Part shown: piece by piece, positions 1 through 9,401 of the stretch
Position numbering within the stretch: the first letter of the stretch is position 1
Layout of the letters: each line of letters opens with the position of its first letter
Assembly: GCA_014804485.1 (NCBI GenBank)
Contig: JAAUZT010000012.1
Location: forward strand, 88,729-132,574
DNA length: 43,846 bases
Direction: 5' to 3'
DNA from: Lachnospiraceae bacterium
Lineage (GTDB): Bacteria; Bacillota; Clostridia; Lachnospirales; Lachnospiraceae
The notes under the pieces: generated by a model
Databases searched by the model: none
What the model saw: only the letters and a program-made list of their open reading frames with translations
What the model was told of the DNA's origin: nothing
Program-made: the position numbers and the translations under genes

Positions 1-58
1 GCATTCCTATCTAAACCCTTGTATCGAAAACGTGCCCTCTCAACTTCGAAAAATCTTC

Positions 59-1660
59 TTATGTTTTATCCCACTTATCACACAACGAATTAATCTGATC
101 CGCAAACTTCGCCAGATCCTTATTCGCTCCGCCTTCATTCTTATGGATAACCGCAATAAGTCTCTGCCCGCTCGCAAGCAGTCTCGCAAATACATCGGAA
201 ATACCGCGGACTTTCTTCTTCACTGCAACCGGTGCAGCCTCGTAGATGAAGGAGCCGCTTATCAGGTCAAATCGTGTTCCGCTGTAAGGCGCGTAAGCCT
301 CTATTCCATGCTCCACCTTGAGACATTCCGTAAACAGTTTACAGACGCTGTCTTCGCCATGCACCACGAACACCTTATGCGGTTTCTCCTGAAAGCCCTC
401 GATCCAGTTAAGCAGTCCGTTCTTATCCGCATGTCCGCTCATCCCGATCAGTTTCATGATCTGCGCACGAATCTCAATCAGTTCTCCAAACAGCTTCACT
501 TCCGTGGCACCTTCTACGATCGCCCTGCCCAGTGTGCCGATGGCCTGATAACCTACGAACAGGATCGTACATTCCGGCCGCCAAAGATTATGCTTCAGAT
601 GATGTCTGATACGCCCCGCCTCGCACATGCCTGAAGCGGATATAATCACCTTGGGGCTGTTCTCGAAGTTGATCGCCTTGGACTCGTCGCTGGTGATCGC
701 CAGACGAAGCCCCGGAAAAGTAATGGGATTGATTCCCTGTCTGACCAGTTCCATCGCTGCCTCATCGAAACATTCATGTTCATTCTTCTGAAAAATTCCG
801 GTAGCCTCCACCGCCAGCGGGCTGTCCACATAAACCAAGAAGTCCTCATGTCCCTTTACTAATCTATCCGCCTTGATCTGGCGCAGAAAATATAGCATCT
901 CCTGAGTTCTGCCCACCGCAAAAGACGGAATCACCACATTACCGCCACGGTCAAACGTCATCTGCAATATCTTCGTCAATTCCCCTATGTAATCCGGTTT
1001 CTCCGTGCTGTGCAGCCTGTCGCCGTAAGTAGATTCCATAACTACGTAATCTGCTTCCTCTGTCAGTTTCGGACTCTTGATAAGCGGCTGATCCGTATTG
1101 CCGATATCTCCCGAAAAGACGATCTTCTTCGTAACACCATCCTCCGTCGCCCACACCTCGATACTCGAAGAGCCCAGCAGATGTCCGATGTCCGTAAAAC
1201 GGATCTTCACGCCCTCACAGACAGTCACCATACTCTCATAATCACAGGGAACAAGCCTCTTGATCGTTCCGTCCGCGTCTTCCATTGTGTAGACAGGTTC
1301 TATTACCGTATTGTCTGCACTTCTCTTCGCCTTGCGGTTCTTCCACTCCGCCTCCTGCATCTGAATGTGTGCACAGTCACGCAACATGATACTGCACAGA
1401 TCGCAGGTAGCCACCGTCGCATAAATATTGCCGCGGAATCCTCTGGCGTACAGCAGAGGAAGCATACCCGAATGGTCTATATGCGCATGCGTCAGAAACA
1501 CATAGTCAATCAACGCCGCATCCACCGGAAGCTCGCAGTTCTCAAAGACATTGGTTCCCTGCTCCATACCGTAATCCACTAAAATATTTTTCTCTCCCAC
1601 CCGAAGGTAATGGCAGCTGCCCGTAACCTCGTGATCGGCACCGATAAACATAAGCTCCAT
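59..1660 (-). CDS. MBL-fold beta-CASP RNA-processing hydrolase
   Basis: This 533-residue protein is a metallo-beta-lactamase-fold hydrolase of the beta-CASP group, which cleaves RNA (or sometimes DNA) with two zinc ions in the cytoplasm. The zinc motif HAHIDHSG is visible at residues 58-65. Other family landmarks are MESTYGDR, the GHLLGSS stretch and, near the C-terminus, the RMMBL-type segment IGMSGHADKNGL. The length fits bacterial YSH1/CPSF-like members. The start is chosen because AGGAGGG precedes the ATG by about eight bases. It stands alone on the minus strand, facing away from ytaF. The exact substrate cannot be read from the sequence. It is not RNase J, whose architecture differs. Confidence 0.88.
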   Translation of the reverse strand: MELMFIGADHEVTGSCHYLRVGEKNILVDYGMEQGTNVFENCELPVDAALIDYVFLTHAHIDHSGMLPLLYARGFRGNIYATVATCDLCSIMLRDCAHIQMQEAEWKNRKAKRSADNTVIEPVYTMEDADGTIKRLVPCDYESMVTVCEGVKIRFTDIGHLLGSSSIEVWATEDGVTKKIVFSGDIGNTDQPLIKSPKLTEEADYVVMESTYGDRLHSTEKPDYIGELTKILQMTFDRGGNVVIPSFAVGRTQEMLYFLRQIKADRLVKGHEDFLVYVDSPLAVEATGIFQKNEHECFDEAAMELVRQGINPITFPGLRLAITSDESKAINFENSPKVIISASGMCEAGRIRHHLKHNLWRPECTILFVGYQAIGTLGRAIVEGATEVKLFGELIEIRAQIMKLIGMSGHADKNGLLNWIEGFQEKPHKVFVVHGEDSVCKLFTECLKVEHGIEAYAPYSGTRFDLISGSFIYEAAPVAVKKKVRGISDVFARLLASGQRLIAVIHKNEGGANKDLAKFADQINSLCDKWDKT

Positions 1661-1842
1661 AGAATACCCTCCTAAAACCCCGCAATAGAAATCTGCCTCA
1701 AAGAAATACAGCCGTTAAAAGATCCTTATATGTAATTTATCATACCATTTTTTATGATAGGCGTAAATAAAATTCAGCAACTCTGACCCTTTTTTCCATA
1801 CAATATACGGTAAAGTATTTTCTGACCGAGGTGAACTGTTTC

Positions 1843-2478
1843 ATGTCTTCTACTGTTGCGGCACTGCTGCTCTTTCTGACTGCCGTGTCCATCGATTCAC
1901 TGACTGCCGGGCTGACCTACGGAACCCGCCGGGTACGGATCAAGCTACCCGCCTATCTCATCCTCATCTGCGTTCCCGCCGCCTTTATCACTGCTGCCAA
2001 CCGCATCGGTTCCTATATTTTCCTTCTTTTCCCGCAAGCAGTCCTGCCCTTTTTTTCTTTTACCGTTCTGGCATTCTTAGGATGCAGCAAGCTGTTCGAG
2101 AGTCTGCTTCGCCTTCTGGCACGCAAATACCCCAGTCTCACAAGAAACTGGGGCTGTAAGATCAAGCAGCTCAATATTATCTTCACCGTATACCTGTCGC
2201 CGGAGGATGCCAATCAGGAAGATCTTCAGTTCCTAAGCTCAAAAGAGGCTCTTCTGCTGTCCCTTGCTCTTTCGCTGGACAGCGTTCTCGCCGGCATGGC
2301 TTTTACCACGGGAACACTTCCTCTTGCCACGCTCTTTCTTCTGGCGGCGATCTTTAACCTGCTCCTCTTTGCCGCCGGATACGGCGTCGGGCTTCTGGCA
2401 TCTACCGTTCTGCGCATAGACTTATCATGGCTCAGCGGACTGTTTCTCCTGTTGCTGGCGCTACAGGCACTTTGTTAG
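1843..2478 (+). CDS. ytaF: Sporulation membrane protein YtaF-like (MntP-related)
   Basis: A 211-residue polytopic membrane protein with two similar halves. Each half carries an SxDSL signature (SIDSLTAG near the N-terminus, SLDSVLAG after the centre), typical of the YtaF/MntP manganese-efflux-like superfamily. About six hydrophobic segments are visible, with a hydrophilic middle loop. YtaF is known as a sporulation-associated membrane protein of spore-forming Firmicutes; its biochemical role is poorly defined. An upstream in-frame GTG (1831) exists, but the ATG at 1843 has the better-placed GAGGTGAA ribosome site, so I start there. It converges with the P-type ATPase, with only about 20 bases between the stop codons. 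Confidence 0.78.
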   Translation: MSSTVAALLLFLTAVSIDSLTAGLTYGTRRVRIKLPAYLILICVPAAFITAANRIGSYIFLLFPQAVLPFFSFTVLAFLGCSKLFESLLRLLARKYPSLTRNWGCKIKQLNIIFTVYLSPEDANQEDLQFLSSKEALLLSLALSLDSVLAGMAFTTGTLPLATLFLLAAIFNLLLFAAGYGVGLLASTVLRIDLSWLSGLFLLLLALQALC

Positions 2479-2497
2479 CAAATCAGGCTCGATTTTA

Positions 2498-5269
2498 TCA
2501 GGCTGCAATTTCCGATATTTGCCCTTCCGGTTTCTCCTGTGTCTCGTGCGTTCTTACCCTGCTCACCGCCACCAACAACTCATGAACGATCAGCGGTGTC
2601 GCAGAAAGCGCAATCAGCTGCAGCCACTCCATCAATCCCAGCCGCACCGTTCCGAACAGCTGAATGAGCGGCGTAATCTCCGTCACTGCCACCTGTAAAG
2701 CAATACCGATCGCAAACGCCCCGAGCATATACGGATTGTTCCTATGATTCATCTTAAAGACCGAACGATTCACATCCCGCATGCCGATGGCGTGAAACAA
2801 CTGACTGATTCCGAGCACTGTAAAAGCGTGCGTCTGCGCCTTGGCAAGCACCGGCGATATTCTTAGTCCTTCAACAACATTATGTAAACTAACTGGTAAT
2901 CCTTCTGCCACGATTCTGTCATAGGGTACTTTCAGAAAAGCCGCCAGACTCACGCCGCCGATCACCAACCCGTAACAGATAACGCAGAGCAGTCCTCCTT
3001 TTGCAAAAAGGGATTCTCCACGCCTGCGCGGTTTCTCACGCATCAGGCTCTCCCCTTCATTATCGTCCACTCCCAGCGCCAGCGCCGGAAGGGAATCCGT
3101 GATCATATTGATCCACAAAATAAAACTCGCCTTAAGCGGGCTCGGCAGCCCTGCCACGATGGTGAGCAGCATTGTAATGATCTCTCCCAGATTGGAGGAC
3201 AGCAGGAAAAGCACGGATTTTCTGATATTCTCATAGATTCCCCGGCCTTCTCTGATGGCCGTATGTATGGTGGCAAAGTTATCGTCCATCAGCACAAAAT
3301 CCGCCGCGCCGCGTGCCACGTCCGTTCCGTTTAACCCCATGGCAATGCCGATATCCGCCGCCTGCAGAGAAGGCGCATCATTGACGCCGTCTCCCGTCAT
3401 CGCCACCGTCTTACCGAGCGTCCGATACCCCTCTACGATCCTGACCTTATGCTCAGGTGTCACTCTGGCAAAAACTTTAATCTGCTGCAGCCTTTGCAGG
3501 AAACTATTGTCCTTCATGTGATCCAACTCTCTGCCGGTGATGCACTGTTGCGGACTGTCGGCAATTCCCAGCTCTTTCGCAATAGAGTATGCCGTGTCCG
3601 GATGGTCGCCGGTGATCATGACCGTGGACACGCCCGCCTGCTCGAAGTCCGCTACCGCACGTACCGCCTCCGGTCTGACCGGGTCCTGCATGCTGAGGAG
3701 TCCCAGAAAGATCATTCCCTGTTCCCGCATACTGCCGCTTGTCTCCATGGCGATCGCCAGCACACGCCTGCCTTCCCCCATCAGCTGCTTCTGCACCCTG
3801 ACTACCGCCTCTTTATCCGCCTGGTTCATGTCGGTTAACTGCCCATGTCTGTAAGTTCGGTCACAACCGTCGAGAATCCGCTCCGCCGCTCCCTTAGAAT
3901 AGGAAATTATCTCCCCATTTTCCCGATGCACCGTGGTCATCATCTTGCGCTCCGAATCAAACCCCTTCTCGGCCACACGCGGATACCTTTCCCTGCATTC
4001 TTCTATATCCGCGCCACACGCCTTAGCCATATACAGAAGAGCCAGCTCCGTCGGATCTCCGATTCGTTCCTCCCCGACCAAAACTCCGTCATTACACAGC
4101 AGACAGCCCAGCATAAAATGTCTGCGTTCCGTGCCCCCGGCAAGTCCCGTATCCGCCTGTCGAGACTCTCCTTCCTGCGCCTTCTGCCCTCCTACAGCTG
4201 CTGCAAAGAAGTCCGGTAAGTTTTCCTGCGTGACAAGCCGTCCTTCCACATAACACTCCGTCACCGTCATCCTGTTCTGAGTCAGTGTACCTGTCTTATC
4301 GGAGCAGACCACCTCAACGGCTCCCAACGTCTCCACCGAAGACAGCTTGCGCACGATGGTCTTGGCACGCACCATACGGGATACACTCAGTGCGAGTACG
4401 ATGGTCACAATAGCCGGAAGCCCTTCCGGCACAGCCGCTACCGCAAGCGATACGGAAGTAAGAAGCATCTCCCCCACATCACGCTTCTGCAATACAGCAA
4501 CAATAAACAGAAATACGCAGATACCCACCGCCAGAAAGCTCAGTACCTTGCCGAGTTCTCCCAACTTAACCTGCAACGGCGTCAGCTTCTCGCTGCTGCT
4601 ATGCAGCATATCCGCAATGTGACCGATCTTCGTGTCCATACCGGTGGCAACCACCACCCCTTTACCCCGTCCTTTCGTCAGATAAGTAGACATATATGCC
4701 ATATTGGCGTGGCTGTTGTCGCCCTGTATTTCCACCGTATGATTTGCATCCTTCTCTACCGCCACAGACTCTCCTGTGAGGGTAGACTCTTCTATGAATA
4801 CGCCCTGTGTATCAATCAATCGCAAGTCTGCTGGGATCATATTTCCCGCTTCCAACAGCACAATATCACCCTGCACCAGATCTTCGGACGGTATTTTGGT
4901 CCGCTTCCCGTCACGCAAGACGACAGCCTGAGGGGATGATATTTTCTTAAGCGCTTCCACCGCCCTGCTTGCCTTGCCCTCCTGAATAATGCCGACCGTT
5001 GCATTTAATATCACCACTGTGACAATGATGATCGCGTCCCCTATTTCATGCAGCATGAGAGAGATCGCCATCGCCACCACAAGAATCAGAATCAGCGGAT
5101 CGTTGAGTTGCTCCAGAATCATCTGTCCCACGCTCTTCTTCTCCTGATCCTTCAGTCTGTTCGCCCCGTATTTTGCCTTGCGCTCCAACGCCTCTCTGCG
5201 TCCGAGCCCGTTATCCTTGTCCGTCCCAAGCAGCCGGAGCACTTCCGCTGCCGTCTTCATCTCATACAT
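2498..5269 (-). CDS. Calcium-type P-type cation-transporting ATPase
   Basis: A 923-residue P-type ATPase of the SERCA/PMR1-like (P2A) group that pumps a cation, probably Ca2+, out of the cytoplasm. In order it has an N-terminal cation-ATPase domain, the actuator motif TGES (165-168), the membrane motif PEGLP (281-285), the phosphorylation loop DKTGTLT with Asp324, the hinge MTGDGVNDAP, and a C-terminal group of membrane helices containing NMITDSLPALALG. An in-frame extension would add 28 Arg-rich residues, but GGAGG lies seven bases before the ATG at 5269, so that is the start. No regulatory neighbour is visible. The PEGLP motif and the absence of N-terminal CxxC metal-binding motifs argue against a heavy-metal pump. 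Mn2+ or mixed specificity is possible. Confidence 0.9.
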   Translation of the reverse strand: MYEMKTAAEVLRLLGTDKDNGLGRREALERKAKYGANRLKDQEKKSVGQMILEQLNDPLILILVVAMAISLMLHEIGDAIIIVTVVILNATVGIIQEGKASRAVEALKKISSPQAVVLRDGKRTKIPSEDLVQGDIVLLEAGNMIPADLRLIDTQGVFIEESTLTGESVAVEKDANHTVEIQGDNSHANMAYMSTYLTKGRGKGVVVATGMDTKIGHIADMLHSSSEKLTPLQVKLGELGKVLSFLAVGICVFLFIVAVLQKRDVGEMLLTSVSLAVAAVPEGLPAIVTIVLALSVSRMVRAKTIVRKLSSVETLGAVEVVCSDKTGTLTQNRMTVTECYVEGRLVTQENLPDFFAAAVGGQKAQEGESRQADTGLAGGTERRHFMLGCLLCNDGVLVGEERIGDPTELALLYMAKACGADIEECRERYPRVAEKGFDSERKMMTTVHRENGEIISYSKGAAERILDGCDRTYRHGQLTDMNQADKEAVVRVQKQLMGEGRRVLAIAMETSGSMREQGMIFLGLLSMQDPVRPEAVRAVADFEQAGVSTVMITGDHPDTAYSIAKELGIADSPQQCITGRELDHMKDNSFLQRLQQIKVFARVTPEHKVRIVEGYRTLGKTVAMTGDGVNDAPSLQAADIGIAMGLNGTDVARGAADFVLMDDNFATIHTAIREGRGIYENIRKSVLFLLSSNLGEIITMLLTIVAGLPSPLKASFILWINMITDSLPALALGVDDNEGESLMREKPRRRGESLFAKGGLLCVICYGLVIGGVSLAAFLKVPYDRIVAEGLPVSLHNVVEGLRISPVLAKAQTHAFTVLGISQLFHAIGMRDVNRSVFKMNHRNNPYMLGAFAIGIALQVAVTEITPLIQLFGTVRLGLMEWLQLIALSATPLIVHELLVAVSRVRTHETQEKPEGQISEIAA

Positions 5270-5463
5270 GCCTTTTCCTCCCGCACCATCCAGCCTACTG
5301 TCGCGCAGCAGATCCGTGTGCGGTCTGCACCGCAGCATGCTGCTGTCACGCACGCCATATGCACATGCCCATGCAACTGCATGTACATATAGGCTTTTGT
5401 ATGATATATGCGGGGGATGTCCCGTTTATGACACTTGTCCGTTTCCCCTATTAAAATACCAAC

Positions 5464-5967
5464 TCAGAAACTCCTCAATTTATCACTCCCGTCATCGACG
5501 GTATTCTCGATTGATTTCACAACCACATAATATCCTGCCCCCGGATTCACCTCCACATAGACTCTGTCATCCACTTTATGTCCAAGCAGCGCTTTGCCCA
5601 GAGGCGATTCCGTACTGATCAGCCCTTCTAAGGAATTGCCGCGGACCGTGGTAACCAGCTTATACTTCTCTACGATATCATCCTCCTCGAACCAGACTTC
5701 CACCGTATTGTTCATGCCGACCTCATCCTCCGCCGATTCGTCAGAGACGATCACCGCCGTCTTAATCATTCTTTCCAGATAACGAATACGGCTTTCATTC
5801 TGATTCTTGACCTTCTTCGCCGCATGATACTCGAAGTTCTCGCTTAAATCACCGTGGGCTCTGGCCGTCTTGACATCCTCAAGCGCCTCCTTACGCACCA
5901 CCAGTTTCCGGTACTCGATCTCTTCCTCCATCTTTTTGATATCCTGTTTTGTGAGTTCATTATGCAT
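5464..5967 (-). CDS. greA: GreA/GreB-family transcript cleavage factor
   Basis: A 167-residue Gre-family factor. These proteins insert a coiled coil into the RNA polymerase secondary channel and stimulate cleavage of backtracked transcripts. The N-terminal coiled coil carries the acidic tip (HGDLSENFEYHAAK), which holds the Asp/Glu pair needed for cleavage. The C-terminal FKBP-like domain follows with ISTESPLGKALLGHKVDD. The length is slightly above the usual 158 residues. It differs from a housekeeping GreA in being followed by an ATPase gene and having a variable middle segment, so it may be a second paralogue. The gene name is given at family level. Confidence 0.82.
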   Translation of the reverse strand: MHNELTKQDIKKMEEEIEYRKLVVRKEALEDVKTARAHGDLSENFEYHAAKKVKNQNESRIRYLERMIKTAVIVSDESAEDEVGMNNTVEVWFEEDDIVEKYKLVTTVRGNSLEGLISTESPLGKALLGHKVDDRVYVEVNPGAGYYVVVKSIENTVDDGSDKLRSF

Positions 5968-6165
5968 GACTGTTCCCGCTCCTTATCATCTTTACCATTC
6001 GCTGATATACATATCTTTCAAGGCCGCCGATATACCGCCGAACCTGCCATCAGCCTACCTTCATCATAGCATTCTTCCTCACATTTTAACAGACCTATCC
6101 CAATAACGCTTATCCCTCTGGCACCAGACTACTTCCTACTTCCTACTCCCCACTCCCAATACGTA

Positions 6166-6302
6166 GCGCAGATGAAAGTTAATATCTTAAGAAGCCCCTC
6201 AAAAAGCGTCGGCACTTAGTGAGGTATTTCACGAACTTAGTGCCCGCTACGCTTTTTGCGGAGCGAAAGCGCGGCTTCGTAGATATTAACTTTCATCTGC
6301 GC
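6166..6302. repeat. Nested palindromic intergenic repeat
   Basis: Two perfect 22-bp inverted arms (6166-6187 and 6281-6302) enclose a second nested palindrome: AAAAAGCGT at 6201-6209 against ACGCTTTTT, and GGCACTTAGT at 6211-6220 against ACTTAGTGCC at 6235-6244. The element fills much of the 346-base gap between greA and the ABC permease gene. A related palindrome sharing the arm sequence lies at 35580-35646. No ORF is inside. It looks like a dispersed palindromic element or small MITE-like repeat. The rest of the gap (5968-6165) shows no gene. Confidence 0.75.
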
Positions 6303-6313
6303 GGACGTTTTAG

Positions 6314-8530
6314 CTACCCCATAACAGCCCTCCTAAACAACATCCACGTACTGACAAAATAACACCCCAGCAAAATCCCCAGAATACACACCATGATCCC
6401 AACCTGCGACAGCAAAGTCCCCCAACCGACATAAGCGGCAATCTGCTCACTGATCATTTCAAAAAAATACACCACAATAATAACCGATATCAACACCGCC
6501 GTCACCACCGGCAGCCCGAACCATACGGCTAACTGCTTTATAATCAGATGCTCTGCCTCCTGCCCGTCTACACCGAGTTTATAAAGAACCCCGAACCGGT
6601 ATCTGACATGAACGGTGTCTGATAACTGCTGTAAAGAGAGAATGGTAAGACAGATGATCATCAACACAACCGCACTGTATATCATAGCCGCCTGCAATAC
6701 AAAATTGTTCGCAATCACACTATTAATCTGGTGGGTACTCGTCCGGATATAATACCGATTACCCGCACTGTCCGGCGTTTCCGGGTATTCTTGTTCGAAC
6801 ACTGCCTCCAGAGCAAGCGCCTCCTCGTAGTATATCGTCGTCTCCGTCCGGATATAACGGTTTCGCATAACCGCAAGCAGATTCCGGCACACGCTGTCAG
6901 GAAATACATAGAGCACATCCGTATAGTCGTTATAGACAGTCTCCCCCATCGTCTCTTCATAGAACCCGTTATCCGCAAGGGTAAGCGTCCCCATATCCGT
7001 CGAAACCGTAGTATGCTCTCTTAGAAATTCCTCCCTCTCCTCCACAGTCGCAATCGTCTTCCACTGAGTCGTAAATTCATCCTCCTTTAAACTGATCCGC
7101 CCATAACCCAACATTTCCCGCAGTGCATTATAATCGGACAGCGATATCACCACAACCGGAAAATCCAACTTAATCCGGTTATCAAACTCATCCCTGCGCG
7201 GCAGATAAAGACTGAACGCACAGTCATAAACCGCCTTTATGTCCCTATCTTTCAGAAAAGATGTGACAAGTTCATAATCGCCCTCCGGCAGATCGGCCTC
7301 CTCGTACACACTGTTGTAGCGCGAGCTAATCTGGATATCATACATTGACCTGTCATCCAGATATCCGGAGGACCATCCTGTCAATGCCGGACCCGCCACG
7401 AACAGAATGACAGAAAGTACAAACGTCAGGCAGATCAGCGTCATCGTCTTAGATGTCGTACCCAGTTTGGAAATAATCTGTCCGAAGAAGAACAGACTGC
7501 TTCCCCGATACTTGTGGTTAAGAGATTTCTCCTTCCACTCCGTAATCAGATGCGCCGCCAGATAGATGACGCAGCAAATCAGAAAAATAACATCGACAAG
7601 CAAAAACACCAGATAACTGTTCAGCGCACCCGGTCCGTTGGAAAGATAATATTTTCTCTGTATCACCGGAACGCTCGCCACAAAGCAGATGTTTATCAGG
7701 GAAAAAACAGCCGCGATAAATATAAACAGACGGAAATCCCATTTTTTATGAAAAACACACCACGCAATATTCAGAAGCACCGCACAAGCCGGCACCACAA
7801 TATTCCCCCAGAACATCACATGTACAGGATATGGGAATCGCGGGTCCGAATAAAAATATTTCTGCGATATTCCCGTGGCCGTCATAAGCAAGAGCATGAC
7901 CGTATATAAAGCGGTAACCACATACATATAACGGCTCTTTCCGATATGCGGTTCATTCTGTCTGTCCGCATACAACATATCAATGATCTTAATTCTCCGT
8001 ATCGTACGGATATTAAACATTCCTACCGCCAACAGACTAAATGCAAAGAAAACGAGCGTCCATATCACCGTATCCGGAAAAAGCATCCACGATAACCGAT
8101 AGTGCTTCCCATAAGCGGACAACAGCATGCCCGTGATAAACTGCGAACCGAATACCCCAAGAAAAATGCCGATCACAACAGCCATCATACCCATACAGAA
8201 AGTTTCCGCAAAGAAGATCCACGAAATGATCTTCTGCTCCATTCCCATAACCGACTGTACGGCGAACTCCTTCTGTTTCCTGTTCAGCATATAGTTGTTC
8301 ACGTAACGTATCAGAAATAACAGAAGCAAAGTGATCCCGCAGACTGCCAGCTTCATGCCTCCGCTCACCAATGTAAAATCATACTCCGTTCCGATATCCG
8401 GATTGTAGTATCTGCTGGTAATGGATAAGAATGCATAGAACAGTGTCGCGCAGATCGTCATGGTAACCATATATACCAGATAATCTCCGACCGAACGCTT
8501 CATATTTCTGTAAGCCAATTTAATATACAT
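6314..8530 (-). CDS. FtsX-like ABC transporter permease, BceB type
   Basis: A 738-residue permease of the BceB family. These work with a BceA-type ATPase to sense and protect against cell-wall-active peptide antibiotics, often bacitracin or lantibiotics, at the membrane. It starts with the family-typical MYIKLAYRNMKRS and has about ten hydrophobic segments. A large hydrophilic, presumably extracellular domain lies roughly between residues 400 and 610, matching the sensory domain of the family. Its start overlaps the end of the ATPase gene by 11 bases, which indicates one transcript and coupled translation. The kinase and regulator lie immediately upstream. The actual peptide recognised cannot be inferred. 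Confidence 0.88.
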   Translation of the reverse strand: MYIKLAYRNMKRSVGDYLVYMVTMTICATLFYAFLSITSRYYNPDIGTEYDFTLVSGGMKLAVCGITLLLLFLIRYVNNYMLNRKQKEFAVQSVMGMEQKIISWIFFAETFCMGMMAVVIGIFLGVFGSQFITGMLLSAYGKHYRLSWMLFPDTVIWTLVFFAFSLLAVGMFNIRTIRRIKIIDMLYADRQNEPHIGKSRYMYVVTALYTVMLLLMTATGISQKYFYSDPRFPYPVHVMFWGNIVVPACAVLLNIAWCVFHKKWDFRLFIFIAAVFSLINICFVASVPVIQRKYYLSNGPGALNSYLVFLLVDVIFLICCVIYLAAHLITEWKEKSLNHKYRGSSLFFFGQIISKLGTTSKTMTLICLTFVLSVILFVAGPALTGWSSGYLDDRSMYDIQISSRYNSVYEEADLPEGDYELVTSFLKDRDIKAVYDCAFSLYLPRRDEFDNRIKLDFPVVVISLSDYNALREMLGYGRISLKEDEFTTQWKTIATVEEREEFLREHTTVSTDMGTLTLADNGFYEETMGETVYNDYTDVLYVFPDSVCRNLLAVMRNRYIRTETTIYYEEALALEAVFEQEYPETPDSAGNRYYIRTSTHQINSVIANNFVLQAAMIYSAVVLMIICLTILSLQQLSDTVHVRYRFGVLYKLGVDGQEAEHLIIKQLAVWFGLPVVTAVLISVIIVVYFFEMISEQIAAYVGWGTLLSQVGIMVCILGILLGCYFVSTWMLFRRAVMG

Positions 8531-9287
8531 CCGACAGTCTACCTCCCGTCATGGTAAGGACACTCAGTATCTTCTCGAAAAAGGTCTTGCGTGTGTCATC
8601 GCCTTTCCGAAGCTCGGAAAAGATCTCCCCGTCTTTCAAAAATAAAATCCGGTCCGCATAGCTGGCCGTAAAAGCGTCATGCGTTACCATTAGGAGCGTT
8701 GCCCCAAGCTGCTCATTCATACTCTGCATGGTGGATAACAGCATCTGTGAGGAATGACTGTCCAGCGCCCCTGTCGGTTCATCCGCCAGAATCAACTTCG
8801 GATGATTTACAAGCGCCCTTGCGCATGCACAGCGCTGTTTCTGACCGCCGGAAACCTGATACGGATATTTCGCCAGCACATCTGCAATATTCAATACCTT
8901 TGCGATATTCTCTACACATGCATCGATCTCTCCTGCCGGAACCTTATTGATCGTCAGCGCAAGCGCAATATTCTCCGAAATCGTAAGCGTGTCTAACAAG
9001 TTAAAATCCTGAAAAATAAAACCCAGATTCTCACGGCGAAACCGTGCCAGCTCCTTCGCCTTAAGCTTCGTAATGTCCGTTCCGCCCAGATAAATATATC
9101 CTGCGCTTACCGTATCAATGGTGGAAATACAGTTGAGAAGCGTTGTCTTTCCGGAACCGGAGGCTCCCATGATACCGACAAATTCGCCCTGATCCACACA
9201 AAACCCGATGTCGCTTATCGCTTTCGTAATATTTCCGCCGTTGCCGTAATATTTGCAGATATGTTCCAATCTCAAAACTTCGCTCAT
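8520..9287 (-). CDS. ABC transporter ATP-binding protein, BceA type
   Basis: A 255-residue ABC ATPase. Walker A is GASGSGKTT, the signature is VSGGQKQR and Walker B is LILADEPTGALD, followed by the H-loop VTHD. It belongs to the LolD/MacB/BceA branch that partners FtsX-like permeases. Two in-frame ATGs sit next to GGAGG. The first directly abuts it, so the second (9287) is taken as the start with six bases of spacing. The gene has its own candidate promoter and operator at 9310-9356 and is followed by the permease. Confidence 0.9.
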   Translation of the reverse strand: MSEVLRLEHICKYYGNGGNITKAISDIGFCVDQGEFVGIMGASGSGKTTLLNCISTIDTVSAGYIYLGGTDITKLKAKELARFRRENLGFIFQDFNLLDTLTISENIALALTINKVPAGEIDACVENIAKVLNIADVLAKYPYQVSGGQKQRCACARALVNHPKLILADEPTGALDSHSSQMLLSTMQSMNEQLGATLLMVTHDAFTASYADRILFLKDGEIFSELRKGDDTRKTFFEKILSVLTMTGGRLSDVY

Positions 9288-9309
9288 TTTCATCCTCCAT
9301 TTTGAAACT

Positions 9310-9356
9310 ATTGTAGCCCGCCCCGCTGCCTCTTTGTATCAGTTTTTCTTACAAAG
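9310..9356 (-). promoter_or_regulatory. Candidate regulated promoter and operator of the BceAB-type operon
   Basis: On the minus strand a TACAAT -10 box (9310-9315) lies upstream of the ATPase gene with no good -35 hexamer at the right distance. Upstream is a perfect 7-bp inverted repeat, CTTTGTA (9332-9338) and TACAAAG (9350-9356), separated by 11 bases. A weak -35 beside a dyad is the layout expected for a promoter activated by a response regulator such as the neighbouring BceR-type protein. This is inference from layout. Confidence 0.45.
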
Positions 9357-9374
9357 TTCTAACAAAAATGTAAG

Positions 9375-9401
9375 AAGTGCAGCGGCCTCAGCCCTGCACT
9401 T
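9375..9401 (-). terminator. Hairpin at the end of the kinase gene
   Basis: AAGTGCAG (9375-9382) pairs perfectly with CTGCACTT (9394-9401), and on the minus strand the stem is followed by a T-rich run. It overlaps the stop codon region of the kinase gene and could end or attenuate the regulator/kinase transcript before the separately controlled transporter genes. Confidence 0.45.

Noticed and set aside
7514..7909. Long open frames on the strand opposite the ABC permease, and similar ones opposite the hybrid kinase, ATPase and glyA genes.
   Set aside because: They are mirror frames of well-supported genes and lack ribosome sites and recognisable domains.
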